Part shown: one piece after another, positions 1 through 12,099 of the stretch
Layout of the letters: every line of letters begins with the position of its first letter
Numbering within the stretch: position 1 is the stretch's first letter
Assembly (NCBI GenBank): GCA_035235625.1
Contig: CP141145.1
Coordinates: forward strand, 3,410,001 to 3,474,000
Length of the DNA stretch: 64,000 nt
Origin: Saururus chinensis
Lineage: Eukaryota > Streptophyta > Magnoliopsida > Piperales > Saururaceae
Direction: 5' to 3'
The notes under the pieces: model-generated
Seen by the model: only the letters and a program-made list of their open reading frames with translations
Databases searched by the model: none
What the model was told of the DNA's origin: nothing
Program-made: the position numbers and the translations under genes

Positions 1-519
1 AACTTGCCATAGCTCGAGAACCGTAGCCCAAAATGGAGGTCGATGCTCCAGTAGATAGTCCCCGATCGGCCCAGGAGGCTGTCAACACTCCTACTCTGGT
101 GTAGATTATGACCAAGCTCGAGTCTCTGACCAATTATCAAGCTCATGGTCATGATGAGTTATTTTATGTGTTTAGTTTTTTATTTATGCCTAAGATATTT
201 GGTTTGGCAGTATGATAATTTAGAAAAAAATTCATGTGGGAAAATGGATGTACGATGATTTAATTTTATAAAAAATATTTTCACAAGTTTTAGATTTTGT
301 CACTTTTACTTATTTATAGCCATTATATTGAAGAAAAAGTTCATAAATTTTAAAAAAAATGCAAGTAAAATTCTTTGGCATGACAACTACAGCTGGCCAG
401 GTCACTCCTAAATTTTTTATATCATGCAACTTCAACAATATGAGGCTAATTGGATATGGGTGCAGTTAAAAATCCTCCTTAAGAGCTATGTGCAAGAGGA
501 CCCATGTTTCAAGCTACCA
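1..519. other. AT-rich sequence, no gene recognised
   Basis: No reading frame with recognisable protein similarity, no structured RNA and no clear terminal repeat was seen here. The first 120 bases are less AT-rich and could be the edge of a retroelement, but nothing supports a name. Confidence 0.4.
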
Positions 520-2280
520 AGAGTATGCAAATAATATTTATCAAAGTTTAAAGCGGCAAATAGGAGATTCATATGAGTGTTGTATCTTTTACCCAATTTT
601 AATTTTGTCAAGGTAAGATAGAAAAAAATTCATCAAAATTTTCCCAATGACTTAAGAATTCAACAAAGCACGTATCAATTATGCTTAAATCACAATTTTT
701 CTAAGCATTTTTCGGAAACACCTAGTTTTGGTGTGTCTTGAAGAACCTGCATGCTGGAATTATTTTTATTGTTATCTTATCAACCAATTAAGTAGAACTT
801 AGTAGTTAGTCCCAAACTGGGAAATTATGATTTGGGTATCCAAGAAAGGATGGTAAAACAAATCTAACCATAAGAGCAAGCACACATCAGAAAGATTGAA
901 TGATGTTTTTTCCCATGAGTGGTGCCAAGGGTGTCGATTTAAGGAACAAACGAATATCATACAGATCTTTGTCCATGTTATTTATCCAAGGGCAGTGAGC
1001 ATATATATTATATTTACGAAATCTCATTTATTTTTTAAATGATTACCTATAAATATTTTTGTTGAACATATTTATTATATTTTCAAAATCAGATTTATTA
1101 TTTAAATTCACAACTATAGTTTTTTTTCCAACATATTTTATCTTATTTCATAAAGCACAAACACTATCTTCTAGTAGAGTAAACTTGTGGAGGTTCGAAG
1201 CCAGAGATTGCTATATGCACAGAGCCTATGCCAACAAATTGGGTCCTATTTTTTCATAAACATAGCCAGCACTAAACAAGCGTCATTGAGTGGAAGAATA
1301 TGTAGCATTTTTTAAATCATATTTATGAAAGTCTATTAACAATAAATAGGATATCCACATGGTGTTCTATTTTTTATTCAAATTTTATTGAAAAAGAAAA
1401 ATATAAAAAATCATCCACGATTCTTTTAACTTGGAGAACTAGACAAAGTCTGCAATATCATTTTTCTCTAACCTTCCTCATGGAAACATTTTCTTTACCC
1501 TAATATTTAATGAATTTATTAACTACCTAGTACGTACTTGAGGTTTGGATAAATGATTTTTGTTAACCATTACATGTTATATAATATTGTAAATGCTAAT
1601 AAATATGTCACACTGCTCTATATACTTGCACATTGTCACTAACCTTATAATGTACAACTCTACTTTGCTAAACACTATGATTGCTTGAAAATTTGTGCAT
1701 GTTTTTTCTAACACTGCTTTTTTTTATACAAGCCATTTTTTAAAATAGTTCAATGTAACTTTTTAATTATTTTTGGCTAATTTTAAAAAGTAACAGGTTA
1801 TATTTTTCCATAAAAACACTAAGTTTCACTTCATAACTGTAAAGTAGATATGCAGAGGACGAAAATAAGAGCTACAAAGTAGTTATAGAGACGACAATAG
1901 TAAGTGCCAAATAGTTACTTTGGATGTGGATCCCACGAGGACAAAACTGCATGCAACACCTTTTTTTTGGAACATTGATGATTACATATGCTTTTAACCA
2001 AACACAGAGTGTAACATGAAGGTAACACTTTTGAACTTGCACGGTCGGATCAAAATGCCCTTGATGGGGTTCTAAGGTTGATCTACGGTTTTGCAATGAC
2101 CTAGGCCTTCCAATTTATAATTTGGAATAAATTCAAAATAAATATATGCACAATTGTATCTCTTTCATCCGAGCTATGTTTTTTACATTATTGGTACCGC
2201 TGTGACGAGCTCATTGTTTACCTTTTATTTTAATAGGTTTTCACACCCAAACTTAATATGTAAGGGATGATATTAACTAA
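520..2280 (+). repeat. R-family interspersed repeat, copy a
   Basis: About 1.7 kb that recurs elsewhere in the window: inverted at 58680-60380, in pieces at 24870-26668 plus 39089-39600 (inverted), and at 57254-58330 (same strand). Landmarks are 'aacttgtggagg' near 1180, 'gaatatgtagcatttt' near 1295, 'aacttggagaactagac' near 1430, 'ctaatatttaatg' near 1500 and 'cacacccaaactta' near 2236. No protein domain was found. The copy ends where the MULE begins. The type of element is unknown; it could be an old LTR or a non-autonomous DNA element that tends to lie in tandem. Confidence 0.75.
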
Positions 2281-2496
2281 AGGGAAAATTATATAAATAA
2301 GGATGAAATTGGGTTTAAGATGACCCAATTTTGTCATTTAGAAGGACGAAATCAACTTAAGCTGATTTTGTCCTTCTAAACGACAAAATCGCGACACTTA
2401 TAACATTTCAACATTTGGTTTTTAACGATACTGATTTCGTCGTTTAGAAGGATGAAATCAGCTTAAGTTAATTTCGTTCTTCTAAACGACGAAATT
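2281..2496. repeat. MULE left end with two palindromes
   Basis: After the 20-bp terminal repeat come two near-perfect palindromes, at about 2329-2389 and 2433-2496. Both are built from the module gaaggacgaaatcaacttaa and its complement, flanked by tttgtcgttta-type arms. They could form cruciforms and probably act as transposase binding sites. The same module occurs at the right end. Confidence 0.8.
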
Positions 2497-3819
2497 ATCT
2501 TCATTCAAACACGACTTCGCCTCTGCCTCCAGTCGTTTTCTGCTCTATCGCTCGTTCGTTCCACCTGCCTCCGGTTCCTGTTGTCAGCTCAGCCGCTGGT
2601 CTTACTTCTGTCGTCTGGCCTGCCACTGGTCCCGCCTCCTCCGCCCTGCCGCCATTCCCATTGTCTGCTCTTTCTACTGCGCCAAATCCTCCCTGCCGCC
2701 GTGCTCGTGGTACCCTAATTTCCTCTAATTCAAATAACATGTTTTTGTTTTATCTTTTTGTGGTTTAAGGTGCTTCTCACCTTGCATAAAACTTGTATTT
2801 TTTTTCCAAATAAGCCACTTAATGGGACAAAGGTTATACAAAAAGATTTATATTCTTTATAAATTCTATAAAACAATATGGTTAAATATTATGTTGTGCG
2901 ATATTAATAGTCAGATTGTGAAGCAAATGTAGTTGTAGATCGGTCAATAAATTTTGGAATTGATTCTGCAAAATTCAATTCCAAAATATTCTCTTGTTTA
3001 TGCATTTTGGGAGTTTTTTTGTGTCTGCATTGTGGGAGTAGTAGGGGCTTTTCTTATTGAGTCTGCATTTTGGGAGTTTTTTTTTGTCTATTTACCTTGT
3101 GTTCTATATTTTGTTTAGCTGCAGGGGTTTATTTCTGTTGCTGGGACCGGACTGGATTTGCTTTGTTCATTCATTCTCAGACGGAATTTAGTCTCATAGG
3201 TCCTTTTTACACTTCTATTTGTAACTTCTTTTGTAGATATATTTAGGTTGTTGTGAGTCGATTATTTCCGCTTGATAGTGCTCCACCTGCTCTATTATTG
3301 TTTGTTGTGGTATTTTATGCCTCTACTGACTGGCATTTTATGGGATTCAATAGCTTATAAGTGGCTACTTGTCATGTTCTTCGTCTTTCAACCTTATGTG
3401 GGTCTAATGCTTCATAGTTTTTCTTTTAAATGATAAAATATAGGTGTTTTATAGGCTTAACTGTGATTCGGGAGTATTGAATTTCTACTCCAGCTTATTT
3501 AAAATCAAAACCTAATTTAATAGAGAATATGAGTTAGTAATAGTTTGGATAGGGTAGATGCCAGTAATAGTTTAATATTTTTATCAATATGGTAGTTGTA
3601 ATATTTGAAGAAGTGTATGATAATATTTATTGTCTTGTTTGGATAAGTAAAGAAATATGTGATAAAGTGTATGATTATTACTTGTTGATATATGAGGCAA
3701 TTGCTTAATCTAATTTTAGCCTCTTAGTTTTGAGACAATTGCTTAATCTAATATTAATTTAATATATTGTTTATGATTTAAGTGAATAGAGATGATAAAA
3801 GAAATGATTAGTTTTTTAC
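2497..3819 (+). other. MULE 5' leader with a GC-rich patch
   Basis: Bases 2505-2720 are GC-rich in an otherwise AT-rich element and lie just inside the left palindromes, where the promoter and first exon of a MuDR transcript would be expected. From 2720 to 3819 the sequence is T-rich, as in a plant intron or leader. The frames open on either strand here have no recognisable domain. Confidence 0.4.
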
Positions 3820-6604
3820 TTACCTATGACGGATGCACATAAGGGTTATTAATTAAGAAACCGTCTACATATGATGAATTTGAGATGCAAGTAGCAAGCA
3901 AGGTTGGGTGGGATAGAAGAAGATGGAAAATTATTATCAAATGTAATATTCTGTCGTATAGTTCGAGAATGACATTAATATGTATAAATAATGATGCATC
4001 AACGGGTTTTATGTTTCACCACTTGCGTCACGCAATTTCTTTCGAGTTATTTTTCGAAAAAGAGGCTTGAGTGCCTAGTGAAAGCGAAGTAGTTCACATA
4101 AGAGCTCGGATAGAAATGTGAACAATGAAAGACATATGCAAATGCCGGTGGAGGATGAAGAAGAAGGAAATTTATCTATGATAGTATCTTCAAATGAACA
4201 TTATAGGTCGTCTGCCCCTATTTATGATAGAAGTGGACCTAATTTGAGGTAAGGTTTATTTAATTGTGAATACATTTTGAATCTTATAATTATTAATAAA
4301 ATATGTTTAGCTAAATTTTAAATTTTATGTGTGATATGGAAGGTCCACAACGCATGCAGATGAGCCATTTAGTGTTTAAATGTCTCAAGGCAGTGCATGG
4401 TATGAAACTTAAAGTTCGATGGGCATTCATTACCCCTACATGTATGTTGGTCATACCGATGCTGGACCATCAAATCAAAGGTGAAATATATATTCATAAA
4501 TGAATATAACTTTTTTAGGCATATGAAATTTAATACATATGCGATGTTTATATGTAGAGGGGCATATGTCCACAATGAAGATATTGATGAAAATGAGGCT
4601 AATGAAGGTGAAGATAATATTGATGAAGCAAGTGGAGAAGATTTTGACATAAATGAAGAAGGGGTCAGAGGTGAAGAAAGTGCTCATCAGATGGTTGACG
4701 GCGAGGGGGATGATGTGGTAGACAATGTTATTGCTACAAATGATATGGATATGGATGATGAAGAGCCGCCGTACTATGAAGTGGAGCCACTCTATGCACA
4801 CATCATAGATGAGGAGATAGATGTGGCAGTTAATTCTACAATGGATATGGACCAAAAAAACAAAGATGAGTTATATGTTGGCCGCATTTTTGAGAATAAA
4901 AAAGCATTTGTTACAGCATTGCAGGAGTTTTCCATTCAAAATCATGTCAAATACAAGGTTGTACGAACAAATTTGTTAGAGTATACAGTGAAGTGCATTG
5001 ATAGCACTTGCCCTTGGAGAGTGCATGGCTCAATAAAAAGGGGTGGTGGGTACTTTAAATTGAAGACGTACAAAGGTGACTACACATATCGAAATGCTCA
5101 GCTTAGCACAGATCATAGGCAGTGCAGTGCCTCCTTTATTTCGAATGTCATAATGCCCTCTATCCAAGCTGAATTAACTCTCACACTAGGAGATATTATT
5201 CAAAGAATGAATGAGAAGTATCATGTTGACATATCTTATAAGAAAGCATGGACAACAAGGAATATGACGATCAAAACTATTTATAGGGATTGGGTGGAAT
5301 CATATAAATTGTTGACAATGTACCTAAGGGCGGTGTAAGAAGCGAATACTGACACCTACTACCACTTAGAGGAGGATGAAGTACATCATACAGGGCATAT
5401 GTAGGAAATTTAAGTGTTTGTTTTGGGCATTTGGGCCGTCTATAGCAGGGGTTTTGACATTGCATCCTTGTGGTTGGTGTTGATGCCACTCACTTGTATG
5501 ATAGATATCCTAGTGCTTTATGGTTGCAACGGCTACAGATGGAAACAATGGGTTATTTCCTCTTGCATTTGGGCTTGTTGGGAAGGAAGATAGAGACAAT
5601 TGGAAATGGTTCTTAATGGAATTGAGGGATCATGTACTGATGGGCATGACAAGCATCATCATTATTTTAGATCAACATAAGGGGCTTCAGAAGGTTGTGC
5701 TTGAGGTTCTTCCTGAACCTCTGTACCACCATCGTTATTGCATCCGTCACATAAAAGCAAATTTTAAGGAGTTCAAAAATGATACACTGACAGACTTGAT
5801 TGGGGCAGCAGCTTGTGCACTTACAGTAGAAAATTTTGATGCTAAAATGGACTTGATTGGTCAAGAGAGTCCTAGGGCAAAACATCTCCTCTTAGGAGAA
5901 GAATTGCATCCTGCACAGTGGTCCCTTGCCCACGGTGGTTTTATGACATTTGGCATGACGACTACAAATATGGCTGGAAGTTTAAATGACGTCTTGAAGG
6001 GGGCATGAGGATTACCCATGCAGGCTTTAGTGTAGCTATTTTTTATCTGGTCATAAAATTTTTTGTTAAACGATCTTCTACTGCCTCTGCCATGGCCACC
6101 CCGTATACTCTCAGAGTGGAAGCGATATTGAGAGAGCAAACAAGAAAAATTGGGGAGTATATAGTTAATAGGATCAACAGGGGTTAGTACAAAGTGACGT
6201 CAACATGTGCCCGAAAGGTTATGGCAAATGCTGCGATGCATACTTGTACATACAACATCCATAAGGTTTATGGTTATCCTTGCTTGCACCTTATCGCCGA
6301 ATGGGCAAAGCGGTAGGAGCCGATCTAGGCATCACTATTTTACACATCTTCTACTTATAAAAATGTGTACTCCACAGAATTTTATTCTCTTCGTTGTCGG
6401 GAGTATTGTGAGAGGGATATACCTTTTGTGTTATACCCTCCGATAGCAACAAGGCAACCCGGTCGCCCACGGTCTATTTGCATTAGGAATACAATGGACC
6501 GTAGAACTATGGAGAGAGAGGGTAAAGGAGGATATAAATGCCGGAGGTGTAAACAAAGTGGGCATAATAGTAAATCATGTAGAAACCCTCCCGTTGATTG
6601 GTAA
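3820..6604 (+). pseudogene. MuDR-type transposase, broken
   Basis: The transposase would cut and move the MULE in the nucleus. The pieces run in the normal order. An N-terminal region with WKIIIKCN and FMFHHLRHA lies at 3870-4070. An acidic stretch and the MuDR DNA-binding domain (about 4850-5250, with CPWRVHG) follow. Next is the transposase core: VGVDATHLYDRYP near 5478-5512, then after a frameshift DGNNGLFPLAFGLVGKEDRD at 5538-5597 and LDQHKGL near 5668. A degenerate SWIM remnant (GYPCLHL) lies near 6272, and a CX2CX4HX4C zinc knuckle (CRRCKQSGHNSKSC) at 6540-6581. Stops and frameshifts interrupt it near 4069, 5337, 5520, 6006 and 6330. The conserved acidic residue in the usual TTNxAESxN motif is glycine here (NMAGSLND). 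Confidence 0.85.
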
Positions 6605-6697
6605 ACATATAATCAATCTCTTTATTTATTCTATATTTTAGGTATGAGCATATGTTCCTTATGACTAATGATATGATCTTAATTTTCCGCAGATCAT

Positions 6698-8935
6698 ATG
6701 GATCATGTAGAGCCTTGTTACGGGCCAGGCCTGATTGATGCTTCTTTACTCATACAGCAGGAGTCACATAGGTCAGTTGCTATTTGGAGAGGAGAGGTAT
6801 GATAACTCTTTGTAAAATTTGTTTTGATTTTTTGGACGATATAGTACGCTATGTTATAATTTTAAAATTTATTATAAGTCCCCGGGTGCCTTGAGTGCAC
6901 CGAACATTTTAAATATCTCTGCCATTGACCCATAGATGAGCATATGTTATCCTATATCGAGCGAGCGGGATTCAACATTTCATTCATCTACAGTATGTCC
7001 GCCTCAATCTGCTTTTATTGACAACTCTCATTGAGAGATGGAGGGAGACACAGACATTTCATTTGTCATATGGAGAGATGTCCATCACTCTCATGGATGT
7101 GGCAGTTCTATTAGGAGTTCGCATCAATAGACATCCAGTGACAGGAACGATAGGAGAAACTCATGTGGATATATTAGTTAGGCTCCTTGGTAGAGCTCCT
7201 CCTACTATAGTGATGCGTGGTAGCTAGTGAGCCTATGATGGCTCTTGCAGGAGTTTCGAGAGCTCCCAGCCGATGCTATGGAGATAGTTATCGAGCAACA
7301 TGCACAAGCCTATCTATTACATTTACTTGGAGCCACGATATTTGCAGATACCATGAGCAGCCACGTACATGTGTCATATCTCTCCCTCCTTGTGGACTTC
7401 GACATGGCGGGTACTTATTCATGGGGCAGTGCTACTTTTACATTTTTATATAGAGAGTTAGGGAAAGCATGTCAGGCCATGACCTCGGGGATTGCAGGCT
7501 GTTTGACCCTTCTTCAGGTAAATTATTGCATAACTTTAAATGGTGTTTTGGTCATGTATAATTCTTTAATTTCAATATTTGTTATAATATTTTTTGACAA
7601 AGTAATGGTTGTGGGAGCACTTACACGTCGGACGACCAAGTGCTGAGATGGGTCACTTAGTTGAGGGTGCTCCATTAGGGGCTAAGTAGGTTGTATTTAT
7701 GTTTAACTCTTACTTTTTTTAGCAACGTTTTATGTACATATGCCGAACTCATTTTTTAAATTTAACTCCTTAAGGTGGAATGTTCAGGAAAAGAGAACCA
7801 AAAATCCACAGGGAGTCCTTCGATTGTACAGAGGGGAGTTAGACCACCAGCGCCCATATCAGGTAATTTTATTGCCTTGCTGAACTTTTTTTGTAATGAT
7901 TTTAAAAAAATTTGTCGTTATTTAAACTAAATTATCTTTATATATTGTATAGGTTATTTGGCAGCCGTACTCAGAGGATGTGTTGGTTGTGTTACCTCCT
8001 CTATGTACTAATGGTCGAGAGGTGTGGCTATCTCGTACTCTATTAATATGTTATGAGATTGTAGAGATGTATGTGCTAGATTAGGTAATGCTCCTGTTTA
8101 ACCTGGAGCAAGGGGTCCCACCGTCTATAGTCGAGTTTGTCCATCGCATCACTCAATAAGGCCGCCATATTACCGACTGGACTTTATATCACACGTCATA
8201 TATCGCTCGATGGGAGGATAGGAGAGCCACTGTTATCAGAGGGGAGATGGCTACGACATTGCGAGATGTTCGTAGTGCTTATATGTAGTGGTATTTACCG
8301 ATTACATGACTATATATTTTACCTCGCAATGATGTAGAGGAGATGACATATTAGCCTAGGGGAGCATCTGAGGCAGCTCTGGCAAGTACAACTTTGTTAA
8401 TTAAGGTATATATTATTTCTTATTTCTTATTAATTATTTATTTAATATTTAATTTATTTTTTTATATCTTCGTCTAGTTCGACGTACGCATGTGCATTTG
8501 ACTGATACAATTAACACCTATACTTCGAGTGAGGACTTATTAGCGGCATGTCAGTCGGTGATTAGGGAGTCTAATTATGTCATTCTTAGCTTGTAGCTTC
8601 TTCAGTCGGTGATTACGGATGTTCATAGAGATTATTTTATCGACGAGTTCGCTCAGACGTAGCCGATGCACTCTTCATTCCCTGATATTCCATCTTCATC
8701 AGCAGCGTATAGCTCTCCTCCTAGTTCATTTCCGACCACTGCACATGTAGCTCAGCCAGATCTGATTTTATATTATAGACGACATCGGCCAGCTCGTGTT
8801 GAACCATCTATTTCTTATGCTGAGCCAGAGCTAGAGCCACAGCCGGAGCCACAGCCACAGCCAGAGCTAGAGGCAGATCATGAGGAGCTCGTACAGCACC
8901 TTCGAGGACGAGGTCGAGGACGTAGGAGATTATGA
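6698..8935 (+). pseudogene. Plant mobile domain (PMD, MAIN/MAIL-like) gene, broken
   Basis: PMD proteins occur as host genes (the MAIN/MAIL1 family) and as cargo of plant transposons. The first exon 6698-6796 starts MDHVEPCYGPGLIDAS and ends at a GT. The next holds DEHMLSYIERAGF and then, after a +1 shift near 6980, LTTLIERWRETQTFHL and ITLMDVAVLLGVRI (about 7009-7130). Further pieces are EFRELPADA and LVDFDMAGTYSWG (7248-7515), HLHVGRPSAEMGHLVEGAP (about 7618-7670), a WNVQEK...YRGELDHQRPYQ exon (7773-7861) and VIWQPYSEDVLVVLPP with ALICYEIVE-like sequence (from about 7951). An in-frame TAG follows YVLD near 8082. The tail is acidic and ends GRGRGRRR at 8935. It lies on the same strand as the transposase, about 90 bp after its zinc knuckle. 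Confidence 0.8.
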
Positions 8936-9140
8936 CATTACCTTTTTTATATGTTATTTTAGATTGAACATTTTTTTGACTTGTGATGCAATATATTTCA
9001 TACTTATCTATGATGTACTTTAATGTTATATTTATTATGCATGGAATGGGTGGAATGAATGCAATTGTGTATGTATGGAATGAATGAACAAGGACAGGTG
9101 ATAAAGTTAGTTTCAAATAGTTTTTTTTAAAAATTAATTT

Positions 9141-9411
9141 GATTTCATCCTTTAGAAGGAAGAAATCAGTATGGTTACGAACCGAACTCCGAAATGCGTT
9201 ACATATGGCAATTTTATCATTTAGAAGGACGAAATCAGCTTAAACCCGATTTTGTCCTTTTAAACGACGAAGTCAACTTAAAAATTAACAAAAAAAACCA
9301 AGCTTGGTTGGCGCCTGCGTGGTAAAAAAGAACACTGCTTTAGAAAATATTTCCCAAAATGGTCTAAAATGGTAAATATTTTTTTTAATTATTATTTATA
9401 TAATTTTCCCT
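9141..9411. repeat. MULE right end with palindromic module
   Basis: It contains a half module at 9141-9169 and a palindrome at 9211-9273 that matches the left-end modules in inverted order, then the 20-bp terminal repeat at 9392-9411. About 100 bp at 9281-9390 has no counterpart at the left end, so it is an insertion here or a deletion there. Confidence 0.75.
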
Positions 9412-10540
9412 ATTCAAAATAGCAAAGTACTTTTGTTATGGGTTGTAGTATTTTGGATTACATTCTTCTTGCTTATGAACTTTGTAGGATATTAATTTTT
9501 AAAATAGTAGGTGGAATCTTACCTTCAAATTAGATATGGACAAAATGTATGACAGACTTGAATGGTCTTTTCTTTTTGAAGTTACGAGTAGATATGGATT
9601 CAATTATAATGTTGTTACATGTTAAAAATCTTATTGCAAATTGTTGGCTTTTATTTCTTTTTAATGGGAGCCCATCTAGTTACTTTCCTTCTATTAGAGG
9701 TGTTTGTCAAGAATATTGTAATAACTACTAATTTTTGAAGTTATTTTTAACATTTTCTTGCTTCAAAAATTGAGCCCAAAAAGTTTTGCCACATTGTTTA
9801 ATAATCAATTTTATTCCTTCTCTAGACTGAAGAAAAATGTTTTATTTTCATGCTTGATTAATGTTTGTGTAACCTTGTTTGTTGAGCTAGGATTCAACCA
9901 AATGTTACATTAGTAGATCCTAGTTTAGGGTTCCACATAAATAATAGGGCAATTTCTACATTACATAAATGAAGACAGCATATTTTCAGATTACTTACTT
10001 TTTTTTATATATAACATATTACCTATTTGTAGACAAAAATACCCTTATTAAGTGATGTAAAAGAACCCATTTCCCTCTTTTCTTTCTTCATTCTTCATCT
10101 TATGTCCAGTGATTATTTCTTCTCCCTTTCTATATTAAATCATGCACTAAAAACCAAGACATTACATTGATGCAATAAGACCACAAACCTTGTTTATATT
10201 ATAACATAAGCTCCTATTGTTTAGATAGTTGTTGGTGGCCTTTAAGTCTTCTCCATCAAACACTTAAATTTTCTCCTCCTTGCCTTATCTCTGTCTCCTT
10301 ATAGTCTTTAACAAGTACCTCTTGTTCTATTGACTTTGGCCTTGTGGAATCCCCAATCTCTCATTGAAGATATGTTGCAACCAACTTTTGAAAACTTTGT
10401 GCTTTAACTCCTTTAGTTGTAAATTGTCTTGTTAAATTCACCATGGATCTTCAACTCAAAGTTTCATGTTAATGGTCGTTTGAAAAATAATAAGCAAAGG
10501 TGTAAACCTTTATTCTCTAATCTCCTTTAGGTTTTTTTCT
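9412..10540. other. AT-rich sequence, no gene recognised
   Basis: No supported coding, RNA or terminal-repeat signal was seen. Just outside the MULE the words 'caaagtact' may be the continuation of the R repeat (consensus ATAAAGTACT), but the match is too short to be certain. Confidence 0.35.
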
Positions 10541-11308
10541 CTCAAATTTTGTGATTTCATAACCCTTATGTATCACCTTAATTCAGTTTAGGACTTGTAC
10601 TTAAATAAGAAATAAGATTAAAATTAGGGTAGCCTGTCCTTGAACTGATTGATCATTCCAAACAGTGATCGATCATTTACTGTTTGCTATCAACATGATA
10701 CTCAAAGCGATTGATCAATTCACGAGATCAATTGAGATATACCTTTCGGTTTTGTTTTGCACAGGGCTGAACCAAGGTGCGATCAATCATTCTATTCTTC
10801 CTTATGTGCAACGATTGATCGTTATACTTGTAATTTTAACTTTTTTTCTCTAAAACCTTATGAAACGATTGAAATCACTTATGAAACTTCTCTAAGTCAT
10901 TTTTGTACACAAATGTGATCTACATAAGCTTTAAACACCTTCAACATTCTTTAGTCCTCTCTCTTAATAAATAAGAACATGTTTGCTCTTATTTTTTAAG
11001 TTTGTCAATTCCAAATCTAAGTCGACCACAACAACTTCAAAGCAGATTCTACAACTTAATACATATATAGAGTTTTTTTAAATAATTTTGACAAAGAAAT
11101 TAGTCAATAACTATACATATGGCATATGTTCTTACAATACATAGATGGAACATGTTTTTATATGAGGAGTAAGATGATGCTTGTGGAAGAGCTGAGCAAG
11201 TTTAGGCTAGAGCTATCATTCAAATGAAACAGTCTCAATTTAACAATCAAAGACCGAGGATGAAATAGTGAATGAGATAAGGGAGCATATGCTTGAAAAG
11301 GCTGCAAA
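10541..11308 (-). repeat. Z-family repeat, right half of copy Z2 (inverted)
   Basis: The reverse complement aligns along its length with 47261-47990. The last bases before the CACTA terminus read gcttgaaaaggctgcaaa, the complement of tttgcagccttttcaagc at 47258-47275. The left half of the same copy is at 48872-49574, at the other CACTA terminus. No protein domain was seen; a small open frame at 10665-10853 lies inside the repeat and is not credible. Confidence 0.85.
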
Positions 11309-11945
11309 CACTACAACAAATGAGAATATTAGTGTTGCTCGTAACCGCCTCTAATACTCTCAAAAGCGTCGCTAAAGGATATTTGTGATGCTTAAGGAGC
11401 GTTGCAAATAATCGGGTCGCTAATAGTAAATTGCGATAGAAAAACTAATGCGTCGCTAATAGTACCTTTAGTGACGGTTTATAATCGTCACTAATAATTT
11501 AAAGTATTTGCGACGGTTCTAATTATGTCGCTAATAGTAAAAACTAGCAACTTTTTTATTTGTGTTGCTAAAAATAGTATTGGCGATGGTTTTTGACCAT
11601 TGCAAATAATAAGTATTAGTGACGATGTTTGTTATCATCGCTAATAATAAATGTATTAGTGATTTTTTTATTAAAGAAATATATTAGCGATGCTTTGCAC
11701 AAGCGTTGCTAATAATCATATTAGCGACGCTTTGTAAGCGTCGCTATTTAAGATCAACTATTAGAGACATTTGGTAAGCATCACTTATATGATTATTAGA
11801 GATGCTTACAAAGCGTCGTTGTTTAATAAAGGTAAAAGTAAATATTAGTGACGCTAATAGAGCGTCGCTAATTGGAATATTAGCGACGCATATGAGCATC
11901 GCAAATAGGACCATTAGGGACGCTTTTGCGAGCATTGCTAATGAA
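11309..11945. repeat. CACTA terminus with subterminal repeat array
   Basis: The terminal CACTACAACAAA is followed by many direct and inverted copies of a word near TTAGCGACGCTTT / AAAGCGTCGCTAAT. Such arrays are the transposase binding sites of CACTA elements. The same motif forms the arrays at 49575-50110, 29160-29704 and 33768-34021, so these ends belong to one family. Confidence 0.85.
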
Positions 11946-12099
11946 CAAAATTTTTTAAAAAAAACAATGGTGAGCTAAATAGAAATAAAAATTACATTTA
12001 TAATTTCTGATTATATCAATACAATCATATCTCGATTACAATTTAAAATCTCTTCTTACAATAAAATTTAAGTTCTTTCCTATTAATGACATATTTAAA

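Larger units (their letters stand above)
2281..9411 (+). mobile_element. MuDR-like MULE carrying a PMD gene (decayed)
   Basis: A 7.1-kb DNA transposon. Both ends carry a perfect 20-bp inverted repeat (agggaaaattatataaataa at 2281-2300, its complement at 9392-9411), followed inward by related palindromic modules at both ends. Inside, on the plus strand, lie a MuDR-type transposase (about 3820-6604) and a plant mobile domain gene (6698-8935), both broken by stops and frameshifts. The flanking 9-mers attaactaa (2272-2280) and attcaaaat (9412-9420) match at only five of nine positions, so the target duplication is degenerate or lost. MULEs with PMD genes are known in angiosperms. This copy cannot be autonomous. 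Confidence 0.85.

Noticed and set aside
2501..2740. Minus-strand 79-codon GC-rich open frame
   Set aside because: Low-complexity composition within the MULE leader, no domain, opposite to the transposon genes.
8808..9116. Minus-strand 102-codon open frame
   Set aside because: Antisense to the last PMD exon; its sequence reflects the EPQPEP repeat of that exon.
11313..11945. CRISPR-like array of palindromic repeats
   Set aside because: Spacing is irregular, repeats occur in both orientations and there are no uniform spacers. It is a CACTA subterminal array in plant DNA.
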